From Posidonia oceanica (lineage: Eukaryota; Streptophyta; Magnoliopsida; Alismatales; Posidoniaceae), in contig JAZBRS010000014.1 of NCBI GenBank assembly GCA_037176725.1, forward strand, positions 78,102,501 through 78,166,500: DNA of 64,000 nt, read 5' to 3'. The notes below the pieces were generated by a model. It was not told the DNA's origin and ran no database searches. It saw only the letters and a program-made list of their open reading frames with translations. Of this stretch, positions 11,341 through 24,400 are shown piece by piece. The translations under genes were made by a program, and so were the position numbers. Every line of letters begins with the position of its first letter. The stretch's first letter is position 1.

Positions 11341-12066
11341 ACCACATAAGTAGCAGGCAACGTCACAATAGTCCACTATGGTTAGCAATGGCAACGTCAC
11401 ATTTCATTAGTTAGCACGGCTCTTCCCAAATTCCAAATCCACACAAGTAGCAGGTTTCTGTCCTCTGGTCCCCATCCGATGACAAGGGACAAGGGGTGGT
11501 CTTCAAGTTCAAGTTAACCCAAAGAGATGGACCCCAGACGCAAGAGGAAGATCTGCCAGTTTCATTTATTTCCAGCAAAAAAGTCAACATCTACAGGAAC
11601 CTGCACGTGAAAAGACAACAACAGAGCTGGCGGTCACGGCACAGCAACAGAAGAGAAGAAAAAGGAGAAGTCTAGTACCTCCCACCCATTAATCAACCAG
11701 CAGTACCTTCCTCTACATCTCTCCTCTGCAAGCTCCAATTCATTACCATCGTCCACCTATGATTCGATCCTCGTACATCAAAGCCCACACCATCGGGTCA
11801 CGGCAAAAAGAACAAAAATTTTCACCTCTCCCTTTTCACCAGCTTTTTTTGCTCTTATTCTTTCATCTCTTCTTTCTCTTTGGTATCTAAAAATTATAAA
11901 ACATTTCAAGTTCAGGCGCACTTTCCATTACTATCTTCCCTTTTAAGCACTCCTTCCTCCTGTCATATACTTTCTTTCTTCTTCTCCTCTCCCCTCTTCC
12001 AACGATCTGTCAGTGCTTTCTTCTCCTCCTACTGAACTCCATCTTCATCTCCAAGAGCATGCTTGG
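11341..12066 (+). promoter_or_regulatory. Probable promoter and 5' UTR of the LBD15-like gene
   Basis: This is the 700 bp before the chosen start codon. Two identical GCAACGTCAC motifs (bZIP-type ACGTCA core) lie 34 bp apart, at about 11357 and 11391, and a G-box CACGTG is at 11604-11609. From about 11815 to 12050 the sequence becomes a pyrimidine-rich, TCTTCT-laden leader typical of plant 5' UTRs. No TATA box can be chosen with confidence. The motifs are seen; their use is inferred. Confidence 0.35.
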
Positions 12067-13154
12067 ATGTCTACAGCAAGGTAACTGAGAGAGGAAATAG
12101 TGATTTGTCTTTCTCTTCTTCATTTTTGTTTCTAAATATTCCTCAATCTGTTCAAGCTACAAGTATAAACCCTAATCGTTAATTTGAAGACTTTTATGGT
12201 GTTGAGAATTAAAACTAGATATCTGTAGAGTCTCCAAACAAAAGCTCACAAAAGAAAATCTATTGATTAATCTCCTGGTGCTAGTTCACATATATATTAC
12301 AACAAAGTCATCCCCAAACCCTAACTCATGGTCAACATGGTGTCCTAATTTTCTTAGAATTTATTTGCAAAAACGATCTTACTTGATTTTTCATTTGTTC
12401 CAGGGACAGGCCTGATGAGATAACCAAGAGAATCAAAAGAGAAGCCGATGCCACAGATCGGCTGGGAAGGAGGAACCTTCTTGGCCCTCCTGGGACCTTG
12501 AACACCATCACACCATGTGCCGCCTGCAAACTATTGAGACGTCGTTGTGCACAGGAATGCCCATTCTCTCCTTATTTCTCCCCACATGAGCCCCAAAAGT
12601 TTGCGTCTGTCCACAAGGTCTTCGGTGCTAGCAACGTCTCCAAGATGCTAATGGTAAACATCAATATCACATCATTAATTAGATCTCCCGTTTCTTTCAT
12701 AGTTCCTCTATTTTTGTGTTGTTGGGTAGTGATCATAATTAATTCTTGATCCAATGATTTTATGTAGGAAGTGCCTGAACCACAGAGGGCAGATGCAGCA
12801 AACAGCTTGGTATATGAAGCAAACGTGAGGCTAAGAGACCCAGTTTATGGATGCATGGGTGCCATCTCCGCCTTGCAGCAGCAAGTCCAGGCCTTAGAAG
12901 CTGAGCTCAATGCTGTAAGAGATGAGATTTTGAAGCATAAATTTAGGCAAACAAGTGCCAATGTCCTACCCACGTCTCATGCTGCCTTGATCGCTTCCGG
13001 TGGCGTTTCCGTGGCGGCACCGCCACCCATCCCGAGTACTCCACCTCCATTAACAGCTCCATCTGCTTCTTCTTCGTCTTCCATGTACACTCCTGCTTCA
13101 AGTTCCACTGCTTATAGCTCCATTACAAATGAGAATGTTTCATACTTTGGATAA
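12067..13154 (+). CDS. LBD15-like: LOB-domain transcription factor, LBD15-like (3 coding exons)
   Basis: This is a nuclear plant-specific DNA-binding regulator. Coding exons are 12067-12080 (MSTA), 12404-12653 and 12768-13154, giving 216 residues. Both introns have GT..AG ends (12081-12403 and 12654-12767), and the frame is kept across them. The start at 12067 is preferred because the ATG eight bases upstream runs into a stop after splicing. The LOB domain is complete: the C block C-x2-C-x6-C-x3-C (CAACKLLRRRCAQEC, residues about 42-56), the GAS block with FGASNVSKML, and the leucine-zipper-like L-x6-L-x3-L in ISALQQQVQALEAEL. The C-terminus is rich in P/S/A and ends in ENVSYFG. GPPGTLNTITPC before the C block and the intron after SKML are typical of LBD15 proteins, which are linked in Arabidopsis to WUSCHEL control. 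Orthology is inferred from memory of the family. Confidence 0.93.
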
Positions 13155-13207
13155 AAGTTAGGCTGCTTCCCTTTTTCGTTTTTGGCTTCTAAATCATGAT
13201 CTTGTCA

Positions 13208-13213
13208 AATAAA
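13208..13213 (+). terminator. Candidate polyadenylation signal
   Basis: AATAAA lies 54 bp after the LBD stop codon, in an AT-rich 3' flank. It is a plausible near-upstream element; the cleavage site is unknown. Confidence 0.45.
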
Positions 13214-13543
13214 CGAGGACATTAGGTAGGTAAGTACGTAATACGATATTTTGTCTGATTTATCAGATTGGTTAATGATCAACGAGTACCTATTTCAAAC
13301 TTAATCAGCCATATATGTGATTTTCTCGTACGTCTTAATCAGCTATATATCGTCATTTCGCATTGTCTCGTAGACTGCTATTAATTGTTGCTCCATATCC
13401 TGTTTAAACTTTTCTTCTTCTTTTTTACATACTAACTTGAGATTAGAAAGGAAATGTAGACATTCTAGTTTCAGCTCATCAGCTTAATCTGAGGGTTACC
13501 TTTTGTGTTGCTCCAAAAGATATCTGTTGCAAAACCTGCATGT

Positions 13544-13621
13544 GAGAATCCCATGCAGAAGTCATATCAAATTATATTTCATCTAAAAAAAAAAGAAAAA
13601 AAAAGAGAATCCCATGCAGAA
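13544..13621 (+). mobile_element. Tiny retroposed insert with 17-bp target duplication
   Basis: GAGAATCCCATGCAGAA occurs at 13544-13560 and again exactly at 13605-13621. Between them is a 44-bp insert ending in a long A-rich tail (A10, G, A9). This is the classical product of LINE-type target-primed insertion: a strongly 5'-truncated transcript with its poly(A) tail and a duplicated target. Confidence 0.7.
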
Positions 13622-15568
13622 ATGGAGTAGCTTTGCATTTGCTGTGATTTGTACTTGTACCTTTCCCTTCACTTGTTTTTTGTAAACGGTCCATTCTCTT
13701 GGTTATACAGAAAGAGTTAGTAGAGAGACATAATTTATATGTAGAAACAAAAACTAACTAGTTCAGTTTCAATATGGAACTAATTTAGCTTATGCAAAGC
13801 CCATCTTTGCATAATATTAGTTTATCTTTTTCTGTAAATTTTTGAGGTTTTATATACATTGATACTTTTGCGTTCCTTGCATCCGATTCACTAGATTCTG
13901 CTACATATATATCCGTTTTTCCTCATTTTTTTCTGACTTGAATTTTACTCATGCGTTCTGATAAGTTGGTTAATTTCATGAAAATAAGCTTTGTAGAAGA
14001 CATATTATTCCCTATCTTGAATTCTAGATTTGCGATTCTTCTTTTCTATTGCACTAAATTGAATATTCTAAGTGGAATTAACTTTACTGAAAACTTTTTT
14101 ATCTATTAATGTGTTCTCATTTGTTTACCCGTGTTTGTGGTGGATCGTTAGACCAATTTAGTTATTGCCTTTTCAACTAAAGAAAGTCCTAAAAAAACTA
14201 TGGATCGAATTAAATCATGGCCACGAATGGTTTTTTTTTTTTAGCTTTCATGCTTCATGGCCTTTCGCGAGTATACGTATGCTTCTATCTCTAATGGAAC
14301 TACTACTGACTAGAAGAAGAAACTAAGTAAGAGCTGCTTTATTTTTTTAGGCTTTCATTAATGTTGCTATTGGAAATGGAGAATGGTTTAATGGGCTCTT
14401 GTTCTTGAGAAAAAGAGGCACAAGGAGGTGCGGTTTAGATTCTACATGGAGGTCAATTAAATCCGGTTTCTTGACGTGTGGAATTTGATCAGAGTAGTGG
14501 TAGTGGGAAAGCGAAAACACCAAAACCAATAAAAGGAAGGGAAGAAACCATATTGGGAATTGCATGCCTTGGCCATCTCTCTTCCACTAGTACTCTTCTT
14601 TGATCTATTTCTATATGATTATTTCTCAGGGGATGCACCTCCCAAGATGTGATAGAAGTTTGGTCTCCCACCATGGTTGCTTCGACCAGTCGCGTTCTTA
14701 ACATGTCTTTACTCAACTCCTTTAATTAAATAATGTTACAATGACTACTTTAAATTAAAAACATTAAATGTTGCAGCTAAGCTAAGCTTTGAAAACTCCC
14801 CATGCATGAATTTCTCCGTGTCCACTTACTTATATTGCTGTCAGAAGTTCAAAAAGTTAAACAAATCATTTGTTTGTAGATTATTAAGGATAGATTATTT
14901 GAAAAATATTGACATGATAAGAAAATAATGCTTGTTTAATAAAAAAAGAAAAATATAAAATACTCACAATACTCATTTTTTTTATTTTTTGGATAAGAAT
15001 CTAATAATCTAGTTTAGTTGCCAAACGAGCCCAAAATTGAACTGTTCCTACAAGCTTATGTTTGGTTGTTTAAGACGAAGTATTGTATTTTTTGGAGAAA
15101 AGAAAATAATTTGTATGTCAGATATTTACGAACCACACGATTAGCTTGGAATTTCGATTGCAAAATTCTTCAGCTACGTGCAGATGCTTTTATTGCCAGC
15201 CAAACCTTTGAGAACTAAATGGCTCAAGGATCATAATGTTGCAGTCTGACTATCTTTAAACAACCTCACTTAATTATACTTCCAAAATTTTCAAGATGAA
15301 AGAAGTAATATAAAATAGTAGAAGTTATAACAGTGGTGTAAAAATACCAAACAAGATTTTAAAACCTAATTTTTATCAGAAAAGACAACATGGTCTTAGC
15401 TTCTATGCTTTCACATAAAATTGGTGATCGTCTGCTTCTGGGAAAAGTTCCTTCAACTTTGTTTCTAGTAGAAACTATAGATTCTATCATAAAAATTAAT
15501 ATATATAATTCAAAAACTCAAAATAGAAAAACTTTCCTAAACAAACCTTAAAAAAAATCAATTGTCTA
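13622..15568. other. Intergenic, no gene recognised
   Basis: AT-rich non-coding sequence. The small ORFs at 14347-14565 and 14489-14716 (minus) and 15018-15218 (plus) carry no motif I know. Confidence 0.4.
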
Positions 15569-15576
15569 CTACAGAT
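15569..15576. repeat. hAT target-site duplication, left copy (CTACAGAT)
   Basis: Exact octamer repeated at 16759-16766, adjacent to the terminal inverted repeat CAGGGGCGAAG. Confidence 0.92.
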
Positions 15577-16758
15577 CAGGGGCGAAGTCAAGTAAGGACT
15601 AGTAGGGTCTTAGACCCTAATAGGACTTTTGCAAAAAAAAACTAAGTATTAGGCTATTATGAAAGTTGTCGACAAAAATCACCCAAAACCCTATTCAACA
15701 ACACAGCCAACATAGCAACACTCTCGTCTCTCTCTCTCACTCCTACACAACCATCACCCATTAGCACAGCCTCCTCCTCCTCCTCCCGTCAGCACAGGCA
15801 CAACCTCCTCCTCCTCCTCTTGCAGTCCTGCTGACTGCCGGGCACAACCTCTTCCTCCTCCTCTAGCAGTCCTGTCGGCCATCGAGCACAACCTCCTCCT
15901 CCTCCTCCTTCCGCCAGCACAGCCTCCTCCTCCCACTGGGCACAACCTCCTCTTTCTCACTCCTCCCATCGGCACAGGTCGCGTAGCCTCCTCCACTCCT
16001 TGAAGAAGTCTCAAAAGGTATGATTTTAAACATTTTGTCAAACTGACTTTAGTTTATTGTTGCTCATCTTGACTTCTTTTGGTTTCCCCTTTAATAAGTT
16101 AGTGATCAAAATTTGTAGTTTTTATCATACATGTTAAACTCTGTTTTCAAAAGAAAATGTGGGAGGAATATTCTCTCTCTTCCGAATTTGGTTTTCTATG
16201 TTGTAAATTTTAAATTCTTTAGTTGTGTATTCCTATTTATATGTGTGACAACCATATTTCCAATTTTGTAGTCGTTCTCCTTACAACTACAACAATTTTC
16301 ATTTTTTGAGTTTTTTTTCATTTAATAATATTAACTTTGTTATAATTCATATATCTGCAATTCTATTTTTAATGTTACTAGAAATTTTTAGTGTTAATAG
16401 AAATGAAAATTATACATGATCAACTTCCAAAACATAAATTACACAATAGAAGAAATCTAGTGTGTAAAAACTAAAAAATACACTAAAATAATACCTAATC
16501 AAAGTTGAAATATTTTTTAACAATAAAATTCTCAAATGAATTTAAATCAAAACAAAAATAATAACCCAACAATAATTCCACTTAAAACCTAAAGCTAAAC
16601 CAAAATAAAATTCGTAACACTAAACTAACATTGAATAGTACCACTAAATTTATTAGGTTACACTGAAACTAACATGAGCTTATGTTTGTTTGGAATTTTT
16701 ATAAAAGTATTATATTTATTAATAACCCTCATTAATGTGAATCTCTACTTCGCCACTG
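15577..16758. mobile_element. Non-autonomous hAT element (1182 bp)
   Basis: The ends are CAGGGGCGAAG and CTTCGCCACTG, an 11-bp terminal inverted repeat with one mismatch. They are bordered by a perfect 8-bp duplication, CTACAGAT. No transposase is present. The interior has a CCTCCTCCTCCT-rich minisatellite-like block (about 15770-15990, units near 60 bp containing AGCACAACCTCCTCCT) followed by AT-rich sequence. The only sizeable ORF (95 aa, minus) is a translation of the CCT repeats and is not a gene. Confidence 0.92.
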
Positions 16759-16766
16759 CTACAGAT
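16759..16766. repeat. hAT target-site duplication, right copy (CTACAGAT)
   Basis: Second exact copy of the octamer at 15569-15576. Confidence 0.92.
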
Positions 16767-17400
16767 GGTAGTGTGAACGAAAGAAAGAAGATTTCAGAAT
16801 GCTTGATCTGTTTGGATTAGTGTATGAAATTTGGGCGTAGTGTAATTATTAAGCTAGGAAAATAAGCTTTACACGATTTGTAAGGTAAGATATCTCTATG
16901 CAAAACTCAAAATGCACTACGTATATTCTCAATACTCGAGTTCTCAATCTGTCTTTATCCAACGGTCTCAAGAATATCCATTTATCCTTCTTTGTTAGGT
17001 AGTTGAAATTTGGCTTCCCATTTTAGTCATCTAATAATCCCAAAATGCAATTGTCAAGTGAAAAGGGAACACGATATGAGGTTGTTTTATGCTGCAAAGT
17101 CCATGTTAAGTTAGAGTTTGACAGCTTCTTGGGTGAGTTGGTTTTATGAATGTCAACTAAGTAAGTTTTTTCATTTTTGAAACCGTCAACTAACTACTAA
17201 GTTGTGAACAATGAATGTCGTGACCTACATAGGTGTTCCAGCATTTTAATGTAAGTTTTTGGAACACCTATTCCCTTAGTAGGATAAAATACAATAAGAT
17301 ACCCATTTTTCGTTTAGGCGTGCAACGATTTGATTGAGGTTAATTAAATAACGGATAAAGTAGACTGGTCAACTTCACTACCTCATCCGAGTTTGATTTC
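16767..17400. other. Intergenic, nothing recognised
   Basis: AT-rich single-copy-looking sequence between the hAT element and the LINE; no ORF or motif of note. Confidence 0.4.
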
Positions 17401-17672
17401 ATCAATTATTATTATTATTATTTTGTAAACAGGAGGAATATCTATTATAAATACTTGGCTATGGGTACCACTACCAAGTAACCAAAATTATAAAGTTTTC
17501 AACCTCTAAAAAACTGAGGAAGTATGCACCCAAATCACCAAAACTGGTGAACCAAAACTACTAACACCAGAACCAGTCAAGGGAAAATGCATGCATGTCC
17601 ACAGCCAAAGAAAATATGGCTAATAACTATATAGTCCACAAAAAAATACAGTTAGTATAAAATAAAAACTCT

Positions 17673-20600
17673 TTAATTGCCCGAGTCAGCAATCGACGGA
17701 TCAGGGACCAAAAGATTCAATTCAGCTTCTTGAGAGACAGTCAAAGCATCCCTAGCATTCGTAAATTGCCCACTGTGGGATTGATCCCAATCTTGATGCA
17801 ATTGATGGATTGCTTGTGAAATCGACGAAGCCACAGAATTATGCCCTGCTAAAATATTTTCTGCCCACACAGTAGCAAAGTGAAAGATTTGAAAAAAAAT
17901 AGATACTAGGTTACTTCTCCTGTTTTTGAAAATCATAACATTCCTATTAAGCCATAAAAACCATTGGATAGATAGCACCAGAATGCACTAACATTGCTGA
18001 GTGACATTGAATTTTGAGAATTGAAATAAAGAAAAAACATTTGAAATGTGAGTATCCAAGATGTTAGCCGTGTCAGACAAGAAAAAGTCCCAAATGTTAA
18101 TAGTAAAAGGACATTGTAAAAAAATATGACTATTGGATTCTACGTGAAACCCACAAATTTCACAAATCTGAGAACCAGTCCACCCTCTTCTGTCCAATCT
18201 TTCTTTAGATAATATTTTATCATGGGTTACCAACCAAGCAAAAACTTTAACCTTTAAAGGGACAGCAGCCTTCCATATGTCAACATGGTACTTGGAGTGG
18301 AGACCCCCATCATTAAGAAAACCATAACAACTCTTTACTGAAAATTGTTTATTTGAAGTTAGAAACCATTCTACTCTATCAGTCCCCAACTGAAGCCGAA
18401 CCGAATCCATTGTCACAATAAAGTCATGCAACTCTCTAGAAGAATGGAAAAAATTTAAAAAGTCAAAGTTAACCGAGAAAATATCTAATTGTCTTTCAGA
18501 ATAATTCTTAAGCATAGTCTCAGCCGAGCATTTCTTTTTTCTAGCAATGTAATATAAAAATGGTCATACATTTTTCAAAGCTAGATCCCCAAATCACTTA
18601 TTCTCCCAGAAAATAATATTCTTACCATTCCTTAATGAAAAAAAGGAAAGCATATTGGCAATAGAGAAGCATTTTTTTAACTCCTTCCTGATTAGGGAGG
18701 TCCCATTAGGCGCCCTATTAAGAAGAGTACCAAGGTTGTTCAAAGCACAGTATCTTTTTGTAGCTAAACTGGGCCACTTAATTTTCTGAGCATCACCCAG
18801 AAGATTCCATAAATGTTTGCATTTCAGAGCTAGATTAAAATTACTAAGGTTGGTAATTCCTAACCCATTTTGAGTTTTACTACGACAAATATTCCTCCAT
18901 TTTGCCAAACAATATCTAGGATTAGTTGAAGTTCGATTATTCCATAGGACTCGCCTACGGATACGATCAATTTCCACCTCCACCCTATTAGGTAAATGAA
19001 GCACAGACAAATAGTATGTAGGTATAACAGTAAGTACAGAATTTATTAGAATAAGCCTACTCCCCATAGACAGATAATTTGCCTTCCATGTATCCAGCTT
19101 AGCAATCACCTTGTCAAATACTGGAGTCCAATCCTTATACGATGCTTTTTTGAAGTGCAAAGGCAATCCCAAGTATACAATAGGCAAAGTTGAAGAACTA
19201 CAACCAAGGATAGAATTGAATCTATTCACCTGCTCATCAATCATCATAATGCCAGTAAGGGAAGACTTACTGAAATTTATTTTAAGTTTGGAATATGCTT
19301 GAAAGCAACCTAGGATCCTTTTAAGATTAATGATTCCTTCCTCTTCTGGGGACAAGAAAATGAGGGTATCATCAGCATATTGAATATTCAATACATGAGG
19401 CCCCCCATGAGGAAACTGAATTCCTTTAATGAGGTTATTTGACACATCCAAAGCCAGCATTCTATTAAGTACATGGGCTGCAACAATGAACAATAGAGGA
19501 GAGATTGGATCTCCTTGCCTTAAACCATTTGAATCCCCAAAGAAACCTCTAGGAGTGTCATTAACCAAGATTGAAAACCTAGCAGAACTGATACACATTT
19601 GGACCCAATTTACCCATTTCATATCACACCCCAGTCCTATTAGGACCTTTATAAGAAAGTTCCAATTAATATTATCAAAGGCATTTTCAAAGTCTAACTT
19701 TAACATCAGACTCGATGAATGGGAAGAATGCATAAAATGGAGGGTTTCTTGAGCCACAAGAAAACAATCACTAATACTCTGACCTGGGAGAAAGGCACTT
19801 TGAGATTCATCCTGGATATCATTTAAAATGGGGCTGAATCTGGTAGCAAGGCATTTTAAGATAATTTTGTAGCTACTGTTCAAAAGACTGATGGGTCTAA
19901 AATCTTGGATTTTTTCAGCTTGAGCCTTTTTAGGGATCAATGTAATAAAAGTTTGGTTTATATTCCTTAGAGCATTTGCATCCTCTACTTGATAAAACTG
20001 CTCAAACATTTTAATAATATCACCCTTAAGATTCTGTCAAAAATGATGATAAAAGCACAAGGGAAAACCATCCGAGCCTGGGGATTTCTCCCCAGGCAAA
20101 GAGTCTATACTTCTTTTTATTTCTTCTTCAGAGAAAGGAACCACCAATTTTGTAGGATCCACAATTTTATTAAGTAGTAGATAATCCTAGTTTAGGGACA
20201 CACCCTGACAAGTAGGTTTGTTGAATAGTGACTTGAAAAAAATTTCAATAGCCAGTGAGATAATAACAGGGGACTCAGTGTGAACTCCATCAATAATCAA
20301 GGATGATATATTATTAATCCTCCTCTTATAGTTAACCATTTTATGGAAGAATGTTGTGTTTAGATCTCCTTCATTAAGCCATTGAATTCTAGACCTTTGT
20401 TTCCAATAAACTTCAAGTTCCAAGAGAATATTAAATTGCTCAGCTCTAAGATTATGTTTCTTGATGAGGTCATCTTGGGATAGAGTATTAGATTCAGCCA
20501 ATAAGTCTATCCCCTGGACTAGGTTCTCAATTTCTAATAATCTAGCCTGATAGTCTATCCTTCTAGGAGACAACCATTCTTTGATGGCTAGTTTAATCTT

Positions 20601-21431
20601 CTTAAGTTTGGCTGAGAAGAATGGTATAGCATTTGCCTCTAGGGAGATATTTTCTAGAGTGTTTCTGATAAACTCCTCAAACCCTTCTCTAAACATCCAG
20701 GATTTGTAAAACTTAAATGGGAAGGGCCCCCAACCTGGAGGTTGAGTGTCCAGACAGATAGGAATATTGTCGAAAATAATTCATGCCTTCCCACAATAGA
20801 TTGATCTAGGGAAGTGTGCTTCCCACACCTGGGAGACCAAGAATCTGTCTAACTTAACCATAGTCGAAGTAACTTGAAAATTTGATCATGTATGGAGACA
20901 GTTATTTGGAGAAAAGTCTACAAGGCTTGCAGACGCAATAAAATTATTAAACTCAGTCATAATGGGAGAAACTTGGGCTCTATTAGAATGTTCATGGGAA
21001 TATCTAGTGATATTAAAATCACTCCCCAAGACCCAGTGAGAAGATACCAGGGACTGCAAGTGGCTCAATTCATCAAGAAAAGATTGTTTCAGATTGGCTA
21101 TGCAGGGATCGTAAACACGTGTCAGCCACCAATCAAATTTATCCATCTTATTTAAAAGTTTAACAAATAAAGAAAAGGATCTCCGAAAAGATTCCACCCG
21201 ATCATAGAAAGACGAATTCCATCCAATTAAAATACCTCCTGATGCCCTTTGGGAAGGAAGGATCTCCCATTGATTCAATCTTCCTCCACCAATGGAACGA
21301 AGCAAGGAAGAAGAGAGGACATCCAACTTAGTTTCACATAGGATAAAAAAATTACATTTGTATCTCCTTACAACATTCCTAATTTCCTGACGCTTGCAGC
21401 CACTACCCATACTTCTAATGTTCCAGGCCAA
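17673..21431 (-). pseudogene. LINE ORF2: endonuclease + reverse transcriptase, seven in-frame stops
   Basis: ORF2 starts MAWNIRSMGSG-KRQEIRNVVRR, the N-terminus of the apurinic-type endonuclease that nicks the target. FILCETK and GSDFNITRYSHE follow. The reverse transcriptase has FRPISLLNSSYKIILK, QSAFLPGQSISD, LKLDFENAFDNINW, GLRQGDPISPLLF and the catalytic YADD (about 19375-19386). A zf-RVT region (18515-17988; KVFAWLVTHDKILSKERLDRRGW, C-x2-C in QICEICG, then H-x5-C) lies at the end. The whole 1253-codon frame is preserved with no frameshift. It is broken only by stops at 20886, 20781, 20187, 20037, 18594, 18564 and 17988; at least four of these fall where the family expects tryptophan (for example T-stop-SN, ENK-stop-FG, NV-stop-P). 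Confidence 0.93.
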
Positions 21432-24400
21432 AATAATTATAAAAACAATTATGTATCAAAAAGATAGAGCCCCGAAGAGCTCCATCAAGTTCCCATATTC
21501 CTCTAGATTAACTGGAGGCATAGAGTGTTGTATCCGAATAGTATTCAAAAAATTCTTAGCCTCCACCTTATCATGAAGATTAATACCTATTTTGCCACAA
21601 AACAGAGCAAAACTATCATAAGACTCCTAGGAGAAAATACTATGATTCATTTCATTTTTATCACTAAGGCATGTGGAATCATGAGAGGCAACTGATACAA
21701 GAGAATCTAAAAAATCAGAATCATAATCATGAGAAGAAATATCTTTTCTAGCAATAGCATCCAAAACGGGCCTATTAACCATACTAGAAGTATCTAGATT
21801 AGTGGAAGAGGAGATATGCTGAATATTGGATGGATCATACTATACTTCTTCCATATCCTCATCTTCCATGCCATTAATAGCAGCCAGAACATCCTTTAAT
21901 TTTTCTTTATTTATTTTTCGATGTTTTCCTTCCACCAGCCATTTTTTTCCTTGACCAGCTATCGAAAAAATCTCATTTGTGGCCTAAATTAAATTTGGCA
22001 AAGGTATAATAGCAAAGACCTCAATAGGATTTGTAGCTACCCACGACCCAAGAGCAATAGAAGAGGGTCGGCTATGCTCCAAACAAGGTTTCGATATAAC
22101 AGCTTGCACATTAACACGATGAGCACTACTATCAACAAGCAAAGAGTAGGATGACAAGTTTGGGCCCTCCGACTGTTGAGAAGGGAAAGTATCCCAGGAC
22201 TTAGAATACCCTTTCCCAATAGATTGCTTTTGATGGAAGCCAACACTAGCCCCAGAATGGTATTGACCGAGGACCTAGGAGTTGGCACCCCTACCTGGGT
22301 TAACCGAACGCTTCTAGACGTGCTTACCCTGGTTGACAATTTGACTACCAGAACCCCCTCTCCAACCCTTAGAGTTTCTAAAGGGTCAACCAAAGGATCT
22401 CTGGTTCCCTTTCTGAGAAACCGAACCCATAGAGAAAGAGGAAGGATTGGAACCCCAAGATGAAGAGCTAGAAGAACAGATGTCCCAACTCCTACAGAAT
22501 CTAATAGGGTAAACATTTCTAGCAAAAGCAAAATACCGAACATCAGGGAGAGATTTACCCATATGCAAGGCTACTTTAACCCTCGCATACCCTTGAAACT
22601 TGGCTTGTTTGATCCCAAGATCAACCTCCAGAAGTTCCACAAAGTCATTCACTATTTTGTGAAAGAGATTAACATTCCACAGATGGTGGGGGATACCCTC
22701 CAACCTAATCCACATACCTTCGTCTCTAAGCGTGAAAACAGAACTAGAGTGAGCAGACCATGGTGCAAAAGACGCCAGCAGGGAAACAAGGGAAGCCCCC
22801 GAAGTTTTAAGCGCCTCGTCCCAAGCCGTTTGAGACAAAAACTTAATCAAGAATTTTCCATTGACAAACTCAAAGACTTCCTAAACAAGGGAGGAAGGCC
22901 AATGACTCAAAAGGTGGACCTCTAACTTGTCCTTAGACAACCGTGGTGCATGGGAAGTGATAATGGCACAAGACGAAAAGAAATCCAATTGTTCACAAGA
23001 TTCCTTGGAAGGAGGTATCATAATGGGACTGTGTGGAGAGAGCCAGGCCATAACTTTTGGTTGTTGAGAGGAGCTTTGTCTCAAAGGCTGAGAAACAATT
23101 TGCATATGGGCACCGCATGGTCAGGGGATTTACACCGGAAACACAAACCATTAAATCTATAACGAGTCTTTTTATGACCTAGTAAACCACATTTAAAGCA
23201 CCTACTCGAGCCAGTGCAGAATCTCTCCAACAAAGTACAAGATCTCCTCCTCCGCACCACACTAGTCCACCCTTCCTCCCCGGAAGCAAGGCTCTCACAA
23301 AACTCAGGTAAAAATTGTTTGGGTGCCGAAGGAGAACTCACAACCAACGACGCAGATTTTAATGGAGAAGATAAAATGGAGAACCTAGAGCCAACAGGAT
23401 AGGAAGTCATCACATCTGATGAAACAAATTCACACCCACCCCTCAGCGAGGAAAAAGTATTTCCAAATGGGGAGATCGATTCAAATCTCCCCAAAATCTT
23501 ATCATTTAATGCATCCTGACCATTCTCCCAGACACAACCATCAAGAGGGCGGCGAGGAGAGCATGTAGTACGAGGTGAACTCACCAAATCGCCAATGTCA
23601 GAGAAGGAGAGTTTCCCAATGCCACTAAACCCCGCCGAAAGAATTGAAAGATCAGAATGTGGCGAATTCAAACCCCAACCACAATCAGGAATTAAATCAC
23701 AGGCTAAATTAGGCCATAAAGCATGAGACGATACGTTTCCTGTCTCATTTAAGGCAATATTAAAAGACGAAAAGTTAAAAAGATTATGCATAAACCCGCA
23801 TCACTCAGGCGCCTTTCCCAAAGCATTCTGACATGAGTTAATACCCTCATTAATGTATCGGGAACCACCCACCTTCGAAATTTTCCGACGGTTCATCTCT
23901 TGGCAAAACTGCCGCCCGCCTACCAGAAACCTCGCCAGAGAAACTACATCTCCCAAAGAAATTCCAGCATCACCAAGGATCCCCCTCAACGAAGAACCAA
24001 AGCTAGCATGAAGGTCCACATCATAGTACAAAGGATTAGGATAGATCTCGTCCTCAGCCGAGTAGCTCAGAGAGGGATTCGACAATGAACCAAGCTCACC
24101 CCCAGTCATCATCTTGGATGACAGAGGCATACATTTTCCGATCAACAATTTCCCCCAAGGGTCAGGACCATGCTGATCAGCACCCTCAACCTCATGATTA
24201 TCTAGATCCAAAGACAGAGGGCACGAGGAAGGTGACCTCCTCCTCCTTAATTTCATTTGTTCCAAGGATGGTGACACAACCTCACTGATTACTGGAGTAT
24301 CTACTCCATTCTCCCTTACCAGCAAGCTATAGTCACAAGAACAATTTTCCAAGGGCCGAGAGTACTGCCCAAAAGCAACCTTAGGAGTATTACGATCCAA

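Noticed and set aside
12498..12749. Separate 83-residue gene starting TTG at 12498 and reading into the intron
   Set aside because: It is the middle exon of the LBD gene; the residues after SKMLM are intron translation.
12332..12754. Minus-strand ORFs over the LBD gene
   Set aside because: Antisense shadows of the LOB exons with no motif.
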